Assembly: GCF_001083785.1 (NCBI RefSeq)
Contig: NZ_LAVL01000030.1
Span: forward strand, 1 to 64,000
Source of the DNA: Nonomuraea sp. SBT364
Lineage (GTDB): Bacteria; Actinomycetota; Actinomycetes; Streptosporangiales; Streptosporangiaceae
Direction: 5' to 3'
Length of the DNA: 64,000 bases
The translations under genes were made by a program, and so were the position numbers. A model generated the notes under the pieces. It made no database searches. It was not told the DNA's origin and worked only from the letters and a program-made list of their open reading frames with translations. Every line of letters begins with the position of its first letter. Positions within the stretch are counted from its first letter, which is position 1. Below, piece by piece: positions 7,653-15,371 of the stretch.

Positions 7653-8687
7653 TCAGCGGGCCACGGGGGCGATCTGGACGCGGGTGTTGTCGCCGACCAG
7701 CAGACGGTACGGGATCGCGGGCGAGCGGGCCGGCTCGATGACCGCCGAGCGGCCGACGATCGAGCCGTGCATGCCGGGCACCTCCAGGATCGACGCGCCG
7801 TCCAGCACGATGGAGTCGCTGAGCCGCGTCCCGCGCAGCACGCAGTCGCGGCCGATGGACACGTTCGGCCCGATGAGGCAGTCCTCGATCACCGTGTTCG
7901 CGCCGACGATCACCGGCCCGTCGATCCGCGACCGCAGGGTCCTGGTCATGGGGCCGAGCTCGACCCGCCCGCCCAGCTCGCCGAGCAGTCTCCGGTTGCA
8001 TTCGAGCACGTCGTCGGGCTTGCCGGTGTCCTTCCAGAACCCCCGGTACTCGGTGGCCCGGACCGGCCGCCCCTGCGAGACCAGCCACTGGACGGCGTCG
8101 GTGATCTCCAGCTCGCCGCGCCGGCTCGGCGTGATGGCGGCGACGGCCTCGTGCACGGCGGCGGTGAAGAAGTACACGCCCACCATGGCCAGGTCGCTGC
8201 GCGGCCACCGGGGCTTCTCGACCAGCCGCCGTACGGCCCCGCCCGCGCCGAGCTCCACGACGCCGAACGCCCGCGGATCCGGCACCCGCTGCGCCACCAC
8301 GTGCGCGACCGGCCGCCGGGCGCGGAAGTCCGCGGCGATGAGGGCGACCCCGTCGGGCAGCATGATGTCGCCGAGATACAGCACGAAGTCGTCCTCGCCG
8401 AGGAATCCGCGCGCCAGCCGTACGGCATGCGCCAGCCCGAGGGGCTCGTCCTGCCGGATGTAGGTGACGCGCAGGCCGAGCGACGAGCCGTCCCCGATGA
8501 CCGCGGCGATCTCCGCCGCCCAGGAGCCGACGACGATGCCGATCTCCGTCACGCCCAGGTCGCGGATGTTCACCAGCACGTGCTCCAGCACGGGACGGTT
8601 GGCGATGGGGATGAGCTGTTTCGGCATCGAATAGCTGAAGGGACGCAGGCGGGTGCCGGACCCGCCGGACAACACCAGGGCCTTCAT
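7653..8687 (-). CDS. Glucose-1-phosphate thymidylyltransferase (long RmlA/StrD type)
   Basis: A 344-residue enzyme that activates glucose-1-phosphate to an NDP-glucose, the entry step of deoxysugar biosynthesis. The N-terminal nucleotidyltransferase signature is LSGGSGTRLRPFSYSMPKQLIP with the catalytic Arg/Lys. Substrate motifs YLGDIMLPDG, VVELG and GFWKDTGKPDD follow. The C-terminal ~100 residues form a left-handed beta-helix (hexad repeats such as VIVGANTVIEDCLIGPNVSIG), as in long StrD-type enzymes. It lies 55 bp downstream of the first 3-dehydratase copy on the same strand, probably one operon. C-1027 has an equivalent activity (SgcA1). Confidence 0.92.
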   Translation of the reverse strand: MKALVLSGGSGTRLRPFSYSMPKQLIPIANRPVLEHVLVNIRDLGVTEIGIVVGSWAAEIAAVIGDGSSLGLRVTYIRQDEPLGLAHAVRLARGFLGEDDFVLYLGDIMLPDGVALIAADFRARRPVAHVVAQRVPDPRAFGVVELGAGGAVRRLVEKPRWPRSDLAMVGVYFFTAAVHEAVAAITPSRRGELEITDAVQWLVSQGRPVRATEYRGFWKDTGKPDDVLECNRRLLGELGGRVELGPMTRTLRSRIDGPVIVGANTVIEDCLIGPNVSIGRDCVLRGTRLSDSIVLDGASILEVPGMHGSIVGRSAVIEPARSPAIPYRLLVGDNTRVQIAPVAR

Positions 8688-8742
8688 GCGTCGGTCCGGC
8701 TCATGAGGAATCACCTTCTCGGCTTGTGGCGCGCAGGGCGGG

Positions 8743-10047
8743 TCATCCGCGTGCGGCGATGAATTCCTTGATCGAGGCGACCACGTAGTCGATCATCTGG
8801 TCGGTCAGGCCGGGATAGACGCCGACGTGGAAGGTGTGGGTGGTGATGAGGTCGGTGTTGGTCAGCTCACCCACCACCCGGTGTTCACGGTCGAGGTAGG
8901 CCGGATGGCGCAGCAGGTTGCCCGCGAACAGGCGGCGGGTGCCGATCTTGCGGTCCTCCAGGAAGTCCACCAGTTCCTTGGCATCGAACGGCGCCCCGGG
9001 GTCGACGGTGAGAACGAATCCGTACCAGCTCGGATCCGAGCGCGGCGTGGCCTCCGGCAAGATCAGATACGGGACGCCTTCCAGGCCCTCGCGCAGCCGC
9101 CGCCAGTTGTGACGGCGGGCGGCGCAGAAGTCATCCACCTTGCCCAGCTGGCTCAACCCGAGCGCCGCCTGCAACTCGGTGATCTTCAAGTTGTAGCCGA
9201 CATGCGAGTAGATGTACTTGTGGTCATAGCCGTGCGGCAACGTCCCCATCTGATAGCTGAACCTCTTCAGGCAGGTGTTGCTCTCACCCGGCTCACACCA
9301 GCAGTCCCGCCCCCAGTCCCGCAACGACTCGACGATACGAGACAGCAACAGGCTGGAGGTCAGCACACACCCGCCCTCACCCATCGTCATGTGATGAGCC
9401 GGGTAGAAGCTGACCGTGGTCAGATCACCGAACGTGCCCACCGGCTCGCCGTCATACGTCGACCCGACGGCGTCGCAGCTGTCCTCCACCAGGAACAGTT
9501 CATGCTCGGCCGCGAGTTCGGCCATCTCCGCCACCGCGAACGGGTTGCCGACGGTGTGCGCGATCATGATCGCCCGCGTTTTCGGGCCGATCGCCCGCGC
9601 CACCATGTCCACGGTCGGGTTGTAGGTGCCGAGTTCCACATCCACATAAACCGGGACGAGACCGTTTTGCAGGATCGGGTTCACCGTCGTCGGGAACGCC
9701 GCCGCAACAGTGATCACCTCATCACCCGGCCGCAGACGGGCGTCTTCCAGCCGGTGTGACGTCAAAGCCGAGATGGCCAGCAGGTTCGCCGAAGAGCCCG
9801 AGTTGGTGAGGTGGGCTTTGCGGCGTTTCATCTTGCGGGCGAAGACCGACTCGAACTTCCTGGCCCGGCTGCCGCCGGCCACCCGCAGTTCGAGAGCCGC
9901 CTCGACCAGCGCCAGCCGGTCGGCCACGTCATGCACGGCCCCGGTCGGCCAGATCTCGGTGACGCCCGGCTCGAAATCCCCGGCGGGTTCCACATCGGCG
10001 TGGTATTTACGCACCTCGTCGAGGATCAACGCCTTGTGTTCGTTCAT
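8743..10047 (-). CDS. rfbH: NDP-4-keto-6-deoxyhexose 3-dehydratase-like enzyme (RfbH/DdhC family), copy 1
   Basis: A 434-residue PMP- and [2Fe-2S]-dependent enzyme of the E1/RfbH type, which removes the C-3 hydroxyl of a 4-keto sugar nucleotide. The aminotransferase Lys is replaced by His in SFYPAHHMTMGEGG (His219), the hallmark of 3-dehydratases. Iron-sulfur Cys are visible at 249, 251 and 259 (DCWCEPGESNTC). Length matches the family (~437). ATG 10047 is preferred over ATG 10107 because the latter lies inside the promoter box at 10102-10119. The reductase partner (E3) is not in the window. Part of the first 2,817-bp duplicate; differs from copy 2 by one residue (Thr in VVGELTNTD). Confidence 0.9.
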   Translation of the reverse strand: MNEHKALILDEVRKYHADVEPAGDFEPGVTEIWPTGAVHDVADRLALVEAALELRVAGGSRARKFESVFARKMKRRKAHLTNSGSSANLLAISALTSHRLEDARLRPGDEVITVAAAFPTTVNPILQNGLVPVYVDVELGTYNPTVDMVARAIGPKTRAIMIAHTVGNPFAVAEMAELAAEHELFLVEDSCDAVGSTYDGEPVGTFGDLTTVSFYPAHHMTMGEGGCVLTSSLLLSRIVESLRDWGRDCWCEPGESNTCLKRFSYQMGTLPHGYDHKYIYSHVGYNLKITELQAALGLSQLGKVDDFCAARRHNWRRLREGLEGVPYLILPEATPRSDPSWYGFVLTVDPGAPFDAKELVDFLEDRKIGTRRLFAGNLLRHPAYLDREHRVVGELTNTDLITTHTFHVGVYPGLTDQMIDYVVASIKEFIAARG

Positions 10048-10101
10048 CTCCGGCCCTTCGTCGATGCACCACTCCACAGCATCGGCCACCAGCAATTCCA
10101 G

Positions 10102-10119
10102 CCGCATCTCCTGTATTGC
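10102..10119 (-). promoter_or_regulatory. Cluster promoter box for 3-dehydratase copy 1
   Basis: In gene sense GCAATACAGGAGATGCGG, then an 18-bp spacer and GATGCT as -10 (10078-10083), about 30 bp before ATG 10047. Confidence 0.7.
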
Positions 10120-10128
10120 CCCGGCCAG

Positions 10129-10146
10129 GCAACCCACAAGATGCGC
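10129..10146 (+). promoter_or_regulatory. Cluster promoter box for sugar dehydrogenase copy 1
   Basis: GCAACCCACAAGATGCGC, 66 bp before ATG 10213. The -10 is unclear (TGTGCTGACA region at the expected distance). It forms a divergent pair with the box at 10102-10119. Confidence 0.55.
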
Positions 10147-10212
10147 CCCACCACGAATTGCGTTGTGCTGACAGCAGGAATTCGACCGGTCACCCACAAA
10201 AGGGGAACGTTT

Positions 10213-11559
10213 ATGCGATACCTGCGCGAAAACGAACAGCCCAAAGTGGCCGTCATCGGACTCGGCTACGTCGGCTCCTGCTACGCCGCGATCCTCGCCG
10301 AACGAGGCTGGCACGTCACAGGCATCGACACCAACACCCACCTCATCCAAGAACTCCAAGACGGCCACTGCCGCTACCAAGAAGACGGCCTCGCACCCCT
10401 GCTCGAAGCCGCCATCACCGACAGCCGGCTCAGCCTCACCACCGACTTCGCCGCCATCACCGACGCCGACGTCCTGCTACTCACCGTCGGCACCCCCGTC
10501 CGCACCGACGGCTCCATGGTCGAAGAGCAACTGGGACAGGCATCCGAGCAGATAGGCCGGCACCTACGCCCCGGACAACTCGTCCTCGTCAAAAGCACCG
10601 TCCCACCCGGAACGACCCGCGACTTCGTTCGGCCACTGCTGGAGCAGGGCGGCCTCACCTGCGGCACCGACTTCAACCTCGCCTTCACCCCCGAACGGTT
10701 CGCCGAAGGCACCGCACTCAAAGAGCTGCGGTCACTCCCCATCGTGGTCGGCGGCATCGACGACGACAGCACCCAAGACGCCGCCCTGTTCTGGCGCCAA
10801 GCACTCCACGTCGACGTCCTCACCCAAGACTCCCCCGAAGCCGCCGAAATCGTGAAACTAGCCGACAACTGGTGGATCGACCTCAACATCGCCATGGCCA
10901 ACGAACTCGCCAAATTCTGCGCCGCCTACAACGTCGACGTCCTCGACGTCATCACCGCCGCCAACACCATCACCAAAGGCAAACACCACGTCAACATCCT
11001 CCTGCCCAGCATCGGCGTCGGCGGCTCCTGCCTCGTCAAAGACCCCTGGATGGTCTGGCACACCGCCCAACGACACGGCATCGAACTCCACACCCCACCC
11101 ACCAGCCGCAAAATCAACCAAACCATGCCCGACCACACCAGCCAACTCATCATCGACACCCTGGCCAGCCAGGGCAAAAACCCCGCCACAGCAACCATCG
11201 CCATCCTCGGCGCCGCCTTCAAGAACAACACCGGCGACCTCCGCGCCACCCCCGTCGAAGGCGTCATCACCGCCCTCCTCAAAGCCGGCGCCACCGTCAA
11301 GCTGCACGACCCCCTCGTCGACCCCTACCAAGCCGAAACCCAACTCGGCATCACCCCCACCGAAACCCTCCACGAAACCGTCCGCGACGCCGACTGCATC
11401 GCCATCATGGCCCTCCACCACGACTTCACCCACATCGACTACGCCACCCTCCCCGTCGCCCCCCAATGCCTCATCCTCGACGGCCGCGCCTACTACACCA
11501 AGCAAAAGATCGCCGAACTACGCCAACTCGGCTACACCTACCTCGGCATCGGACGCTGA
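10213..11559 (+). CDS. Nucleotide-sugar dehydrogenase (UDP-glucose/UDP-ManNAc dehydrogenase family), copy 1
   Basis: A 448-residue NAD-dependent enzyme that oxidises a sugar-nucleotide C-6 alcohol to the acid. The Rossmann motif VIGLGYVGS is near residues 14-22, STVPPGTT in the middle, and the catalytic Cys is in GVGGSCLVKDPW. The sequence EIVKLADNWWIDLNIAMANEL resembles the DxNIAxANE form of UDP-ManNAc-type dehydrogenases more than the ATKISF form of UDP-glucose dehydrogenases, so the substrate is open. With the decarboxylase at 43266-44339 it could yield a 4-keto-pentose. Codons GAA, CAA and AAA are frequent here, unlike neighbours. Differs from copy 2 by one residue near the C-terminus (Gln versus His). 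Confidence 0.88.
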   Translation: MRYLRENEQPKVAVIGLGYVGSCYAAILAERGWHVTGIDTNTHLIQELQDGHCRYQEDGLAPLLEAAITDSRLSLTTDFAAITDADVLLLTVGTPVRTDGSMVEEQLGQASEQIGRHLRPGQLVLVKSTVPPGTTRDFVRPLLEQGGLTCGTDFNLAFTPERFAEGTALKELRSLPIVVGGIDDDSTQDAALFWRQALHVDVLTQDSPEAAEIVKLADNWWIDLNIAMANELAKFCAAYNVDVLDVITAANTITKGKHHVNILLPSIGVGGSCLVKDPWMVWHTAQRHGIELHTPPTSRKINQTMPDHTSQLIIDTLASQGKNPATATIAILGAAFKNNTGDLRATPVEGVITALLKAGATVKLHDPLVDPYQAETQLGITPTETLHETVRDADCIAIMALHHDFTHIDYATLPVAPQCLILDGRAYYTKQKIAELRQLGYTYLGIGR

Positions 11560-11585
11560 GAGCACGTCGGAAGAAGATCAAGACG

Positions 11586-11603
11586 GCAACGTGAGAGATG
11601 TGC
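11586..11603 (+). promoter_or_regulatory. Cluster promoter box for the peptide/YcaO operon
   Basis: GCAACGTGAGAGATGTGC, then an 18-bp spacer and GACGAT as -10 (11622-11627), with the peptide ATG at 11659. Same geometry as the enediyne promoters. The spacer contains the 14-mer ATCACCTTCTCGGC (11607-11620), which also occurs at 8710-8723 on the other side of repeat copy 1. Confidence 0.65.
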
Positions 11604-11658
11604 CGGATCACCTTCTCGGCAGACGATGGATCTACGAACCGAGAGGAGGTGAACGCAC

Positions 11659-11736
11659 ATGGAGGTCACCTGGGACCTGGGTGAAGTCGACGAGAGCGCC
11701 GAGGAGTTCGACGTTCTCGGCACGAAGTCGTACTAA
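11659..11736 (+). CDS. Putative 25-residue RiPP precursor peptide
   Basis: A short acidic peptide preceded by GAGGAGGTGA, a near-perfect Shine-Dalgarno 6 bp before ATG. Its body is rich in Glu and Asp (MEVTWDLGEVDESAEEF), the usual look of a leader, and it ends DVLGTKSY, with Thr22, Lys23, Ser24 and Tyr25 as modifiable residues; no Cys. It is the first gene of an operon with a YcaO protein 104 bp downstream. A weak GTCCC/GGGAC hairpin (11744-11762) in that gap could attenuate transcription. No known precursor family is recognised. That it is a modified precursor is inference from context. Confidence 0.6.
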   Translation: MEVTWDLGEVDESAEEFDVLGTKSY

Positions 11737-11840
11737 CCGGCTCGTCCCCGGGCGGCCGGGACAGCCGAACGGGACGTCAACGGGGCAGGCCGCCACGCAA
11801 CAGGCCCCCGACGTCCGTGTCACCCTCCGAGGAGCATCGC

Positions 11841-12914
11841 ATGTCACCTGTCCGGGCGCCCGGCGCACCCGCGCTGCTCCCGCTGCTCGGCGGCGCGCTG
11901 CACCTGGCCTGGCTGCGTGACGAGGCGGGGATCAGCGGCGGCGCCTGCGACGCGGACCCCGAGCGCGCGCGGGTGCGCGCGACGGGCGAGTACGCGCAGC
12001 ACGTGAGCCACATGGCGGCACGCGACGCCTTGCCGACCCGCCGGGATCCGGGCGGCCTGCCGACCGTCGAACCCGCGGGGACGCCCCGCTCGACGCCCAT
12101 GCGCTGGGTGATCGGGTCCGGTATGAGAGATGGGGCGCCCGTCGCGGTGCCCGCTCAGGCCGTCCTGCTCGGCTGGGATCCGCCGCCGCCCGAGGTGCGC
12201 TGGTGCGCGCAGACCTCCGTCGGCACGGCGGCCGGCCGCGACCACGGGCAGGCGAGGACGGCGGCGCTGCTCGAGGTCGTCGAGCGGCACGTGCTCACGC
12301 GGGGCTGGCGCACCGGCGACATCCGCTTCGAACGGCTCGACCACCTGCACGAGGCCGTGCTGCCGGCCCGCCTGCTCGACGCCCTGCGCGGCCACGCGGT
12401 GACGTTGCGGACCGTGCGGGTGGCGGGGATCGGCCCCGACGTCGTCCTCGCCCTGCTGCACCGGGCCGGCGGACTGGCGCTGACCTGCGGCGCGGCGGCG
12501 CGGCACGGGACCGCGCCCGCCGTGCGGCATGCCGTGTACGAGGCGGTCGCCGCCAGGCTGGCGCTCAGCCGCGCCCGGCCGTCGTCGGCGCTGCAGGCGC
12601 GCGAGCGGGCCCGCGGCCTGGCCGTCGCCGCCGCCGGCCCCGCCCACCTGGCCTTCGTTGAGGCCAGAACCACCGGCGACGGAACCCTGCGCACCGCCCC
12701 CGGCACGCCGCCGCCGCAACCAACCGCGACGCAACCGGCCGAGGTGGGGCTGGCCGAGGTGGGGCTGGCTGAGCGGCTGTTCGGCCGGCAGCCGGCCGAG
12801 GTGGAGTTGCCCGATGCGTACGGTCACGTCGTGCGGCGTGTCGTATGTCACCGCTCGGAGGTGTTCGAGCCCCTCACGCCGTCCGCCGACAGCCTGCCGT
12901 GCCCCGTCGCCTAG
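11841..12914 (+). CDS. YcaO-domain protein (ATP-dependent backbone-modifying type)
   Basis: A 357-residue YcaO protein. YcaO enzymes phosphorylate a peptide amide to make azolines, thioamides or amidines. The three ATP/Mg regions can be seen: motif 1 around ATGEYAQH (Glu50), motif 2 QTSVGTAAGRDHGQARTAALLEVVER (Glu145, Glu148, Arg149), motif 3 HGTAPAVRHAVYEAVAARL (Glu234). The C-terminus SLPCPVA resembles the proline-rich tail of azoline-forming members. No E1-like, ocin-ThiF or TfuA partner is adjacent. A 15-bp tandem repeat (near 12741-12770) duplicates VGLAE. ATG 11841 follows GAGGAG. Reaction type is not resolved. Confidence 0.82.
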   Translation: MSPVRAPGAPALLPLLGGALHLAWLRDEAGISGGACDADPERARVRATGEYAQHVSHMAARDALPTRRDPGGLPTVEPAGTPRSTPMRWVIGSGMRDGAPVAVPAQAVLLGWDPPPPEVRWCAQTSVGTAAGRDHGQARTAALLEVVERHVLTRGWRTGDIRFERLDHLHEAVLPARLLDALRGHAVTLRTVRVAGIGPDVVLALLHRAGGLALTCGAAARHGTAPAVRHAVYEAVAARLALSRARPSSALQARERARGLAVAAAGPAHLAFVEARTTGDGTLRTAPGTPPPQPTATQPAEVGLAEVGLAERLFGRQPAEVELPDAYGHVVRRVVCHRSEVFEPLTPSADSLPCPVA

Positions 12915-12923
12915 GAGCTTCAG

Positions 12924-14129
12924 ATGCCCGCCTTCACCCACCTCCGCGACGAGTCCCGCCCGTTCGGCGAGCTGAGCTTCCCCGAGGTGACCGTGCTCGA
13001 CGTGGGCGAGCTGCGCAGGCGCTGGTCGGCGTGGTTCGACCTGAGCGACTCCGCCCCGGTCCCGCTGCGCTCGCGGCACGCCGTACACCTGGCCCGCATG
13101 CTGACCGGCGAGGCCGAACCCGTCACGCCGCACTGGTTCAGCACGATCTCGGTGACCAGCGCCCGCCATCAGGTGGCCGTCCAGGCCAGGAGCCGTGCGT
13201 ACCTGTGCGCGCACCCGGGGGAGCTCCCGCAGGAGCTGCGCACGCCCCGCTGGCACACCCTGGCCGACCGGGTCGAGCGCTGGGCGGAACTGACGCCGTC
13301 CGAGCGGGTGACCGTGGTGTCGCTGCTCACCCAGCTCGGCTTCCACCGGACGATCATGCGCCTGGCCGGGACGCTGTCCATGAGCGCGGAGGCGACGGGC
13401 CAGCAACTGGCGTACGAGATCGGCAGGGCGGCCTTCCAGCTCAACAGGAAGTCGCCGGTGCCGCACGAGATCTTCGGGCGGCTGGCCGAGCAGGCCGGGC
13501 GGCCGGCGCTCCGGGTGCTGTCGGCGCTGCAGCTGGTGTCCGCGCTGTCCCGCGGCCGTGATCACGCGAGCGCCGCGCGCTGGCTGGGTGTGGCCACGCG
13601 GGAGTCGGCCGGGCTGAGCCGCGAGCCCGGCTGGCTGGCACACCTGGTGACCAGCCGCTACCACCGTGCCGCCGCCCTGCACGAGCTGTCGAGCGGCGAC
13701 CGCGAGCCGGTGATCGCGCACATGCGGGCGGCGCTCGACCACGACGACGCCCTGGCCACCCTGGTCGACGACCCGGTGCGGACCCACTACCAGCACGAGA
13801 ACCGCGCGCTCGTGCTGGAGGCCTACCTCAAGCTCGACACCTTCGCGGGCACGTCCTGCGCCCCCGCCGACGCCGTCGCCCGGCTGCGGGAGCTCGACCC
13901 GGTGGACCCGGAGCCGCTGTACGCGATCGGCGCCTTTCACGCGAGCCGCAAGGACTGGCAGGCGGCGCGCGAGGTCTTCTGGACGGCGGCGGGCTCCGGT
14001 ACGTTACGCGGGGCCGAGGCCGCCCGCGCCGCCGCCGTCTGCTCACGGGAGCTCGGCCTCGACGGCGACGCGGCGCTCGCCCACCGGCTCTGCGTCGAAC
14101 TGGATCCTGCCTCGAAGGACATCCCATGA
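12924..14129 (+). CDS. Helical-repeat (TPR-like) protein, unknown function
   Basis: A 401-residue alpha-helical protein. The N-terminal ~100 residues include a HFSTISV-like segment (PHWFSTISVTSARHQVAV). From about residue 170 to the end, paired helices resemble TPR units (e.g. ALRVLSALQLVSALSRGRDHASAARWLGV; ALYAIGAFHASRKDWQAAREVFWTAAG). No catalytic motif seen. It sits 9 bp after the YcaO gene and overlaps the exporter start by 4 bp (ATGA), so it is probably a partner of the YcaO protein, perhaps binding leader peptide. That role is inference. Confidence 0.65.
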   Translation: MPAFTHLRDESRPFGELSFPEVTVLDVGELRRRWSAWFDLSDSAPVPLRSRHAVHLARMLTGEAEPVTPHWFSTISVTSARHQVAVQARSRAYLCAHPGELPQELRTPRWHTLADRVERWAELTPSERVTVVSLLTQLGFHRTIMRLAGTLSMSAEATGQQLAYEIGRAAFQLNRKSPVPHEIFGRLAEQAGRPALRVLSALQLVSALSRGRDHASAARWLGVATRESAGLSREPGWLAHLVTSRYHRAAALHELSSGDREPVIAHMRAALDHDDALATLVDDPVRTHYQHENRALVLEAYLKLDTFAGTSCAPADAVARLRELDPVDPEPLYAIGAFHASRKDWQAAREVFWTAAGSGTLRGAEAARAAAVCSRELGLDGDAALAHRLCVELDPASKDIP

Positions 14130-15361
14130 CCTCCCGCACGGTGTTCACCAGCGCCCCCGACTTCCCGAAGTTGTGGGCCGCCACGTCGGTCTCACTGCTC
14201 GGCAACGGGATCTCGTCGGCGGCGCTGCCGCTGCTGGCGGCCACGCTGTCCAGCGACCCGTTCGTGGTCTCCTCGGTGATCGTCGTGGCCAGGTTGCCGT
14301 GGCTGCTGTTCGCGCTGCCGGCGGGGGTGATGGCCGACCGGTGGGACCGCAAGCGCGCCATGTGGCTGGCCGACCTGGTACGTGCCGCGCTGACGGCCGC
14401 GCTGGCCGCCGCCGTGGTCACGCAGACCGCGAGCATCGCCGTGCTCATGCTGGCCGGTTTCCTCATCGCCATCGCGGACACGGTGTTCGACAGCGCCAAC
14501 GCCGCCGTGCTCCCCCGGGTCGTGTCGGGTGACGCGGACCGGATCCAGCAGGCGAACTCGTGGCTGGTGGCCTCGCGCACCACGGTCGAGTCCTTCGTCG
14601 GGCCGCCGCTCGGCGGCCTGATGTTCACCGCCTCCAGGGCGCTGCCGTTCGTCGGCGACGCGTTGTCCTTCCTGGTCAGCGCGTTGTTCCTGCGGAAGAT
14701 GCGCGGCGACTACCACGTGCGGCGCGACGCGCTCGGCGGGATGACCGTGCGGCAGTCGATCAAGGAGGGGTTCTCCTGGCTGTGGCGCCAGCCGGTGTTG
14801 CGCTCGATCACCGCGATCGGCGGTTTCTTCAACGTGGCGTGCATGGCGGGCAACGCCATCTTCGTGCTGTTCGCCCAGCAGGCGCTGGGGCTCGGCGCCG
14901 TCGGGTTCAGCCTGCTGCTGGCGGTCGGCGCCTGCGGCGCGCTGTTCGGCGCGGCCCAGGCGGGCAGGCTGAACCGGTGGTTCGGCGTCGCGGTCAGCCT
15001 GCGGCTGTCGCTGGCGGGGACGGGCCTGGCCTTCCTCGTCACCGCCGTCGCGCCGAACGTGTGGGTCGCCGGCCTCGGCGAGATCCTGGCCGGGCTGGCC
15101 GCCGCGATCTGGAACGTCAACCAGATGTCCCTGCGCCAGTCCGGCACCCCCGACCACCTGCTCGGCAGGATCACCGGCGTGCACCGCCTGGTCACCTACG
15201 GCGGGATGCCGGTGGGCGCGCTGCTGGGCGGCGTGCTGGCCTCGCTGATGGGGCTGCGCGCCTCGTTCACCGCCGCGGCCGTGATCCTGTTCGGGCTCGC
15301 GGTGTTCGCCACCTTCACCATCACCCGGTCGCGGGTCGCCGTACTGACCGAGGTCAACTAA
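14126..15361 (+). CDS. MFS exporter of the YcaO operon
   Basis: A 411-residue transporter with about twelve hydrophobic helices and the MFS loop AGVMADRWDRKRAMW between helices 2 and 3. It resembles the enterobactin-exporter/EntS-like MFS group (sequence FPKLWAATSVSLLGNGISSAALPLL at the N-terminus). ATGA overlap with the upstream helical-repeat gene. Likely exports the peptide product; substrate not shown. Confidence 0.85.
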   Translation: MTSRTVFTSAPDFPKLWAATSVSLLGNGISSAALPLLAATLSSDPFVVSSVIVVARLPWLLFALPAGVMADRWDRKRAMWLADLVRAALTAALAAAVVTQTASIAVLMLAGFLIAIADTVFDSANAAVLPRVVSGDADRIQQANSWLVASRTTVESFVGPPLGGLMFTASRALPFVGDALSFLVSALFLRKMRGDYHVRRDALGGMTVRQSIKEGFSWLWRQPVLRSITAIGGFFNVACMAGNAIFVLFAQQALGLGAVGFSLLLAVGACGALFGAAQAGRLNRWFGVAVSLRLSLAGTGLAFLVTAVAPNVWVAGLGEILAGLAAAIWNVNQMSLRQSGTPDHLLGRITGVHRLVTYGGMPVGALLGGVLASLMGLRASFTAAAVILFGLAVFATFTITRSRVAVLTEVN

Positions 15362-15371
15362 GGAGTGCACG

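Larger units (their letters stand above)
8743..11559. repeat. 2,817-bp direct repeat, copy 1 (3-dehydratase / sugar dehydrogenase pair)
   Basis: This block is repeated at 17491-20307, same orientation, same length. By eye I find seven mismatches: six clustered within 8871-8907 and one near 11526. Identity starts exactly at the stop codon of the minus-strand gene and ends exactly at the stop codon of the plus-strand gene; flanks are unrelated. The copies frame the YcaO operon. Confidence 0.97.

Noticed and set aside
10048-10107. Alternative start of the 3-dehydratase at ATG 10107 with AGGAG adjacent
   Set aside because: The apparent ribosome-binding site and ATG are part of the promoter box at 10102-10119, and ATG 10047 gives the usual family length.
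9811-10212. N-terminal extension of the sugar dehydrogenase frame back to 9811
   Set aside because: The extension overlaps the divergent 3-dehydratase and both promoter boxes; the Rossmann motif begins shortly after ATG 10213.
11538-11723. Minus-strand small ORF across the peptide gene
   Set aside because: It has no ribosome-binding site, spans the end of the dehydrogenase and the promoter, and is opposite a short gene with a near-perfect ribosome-binding site.
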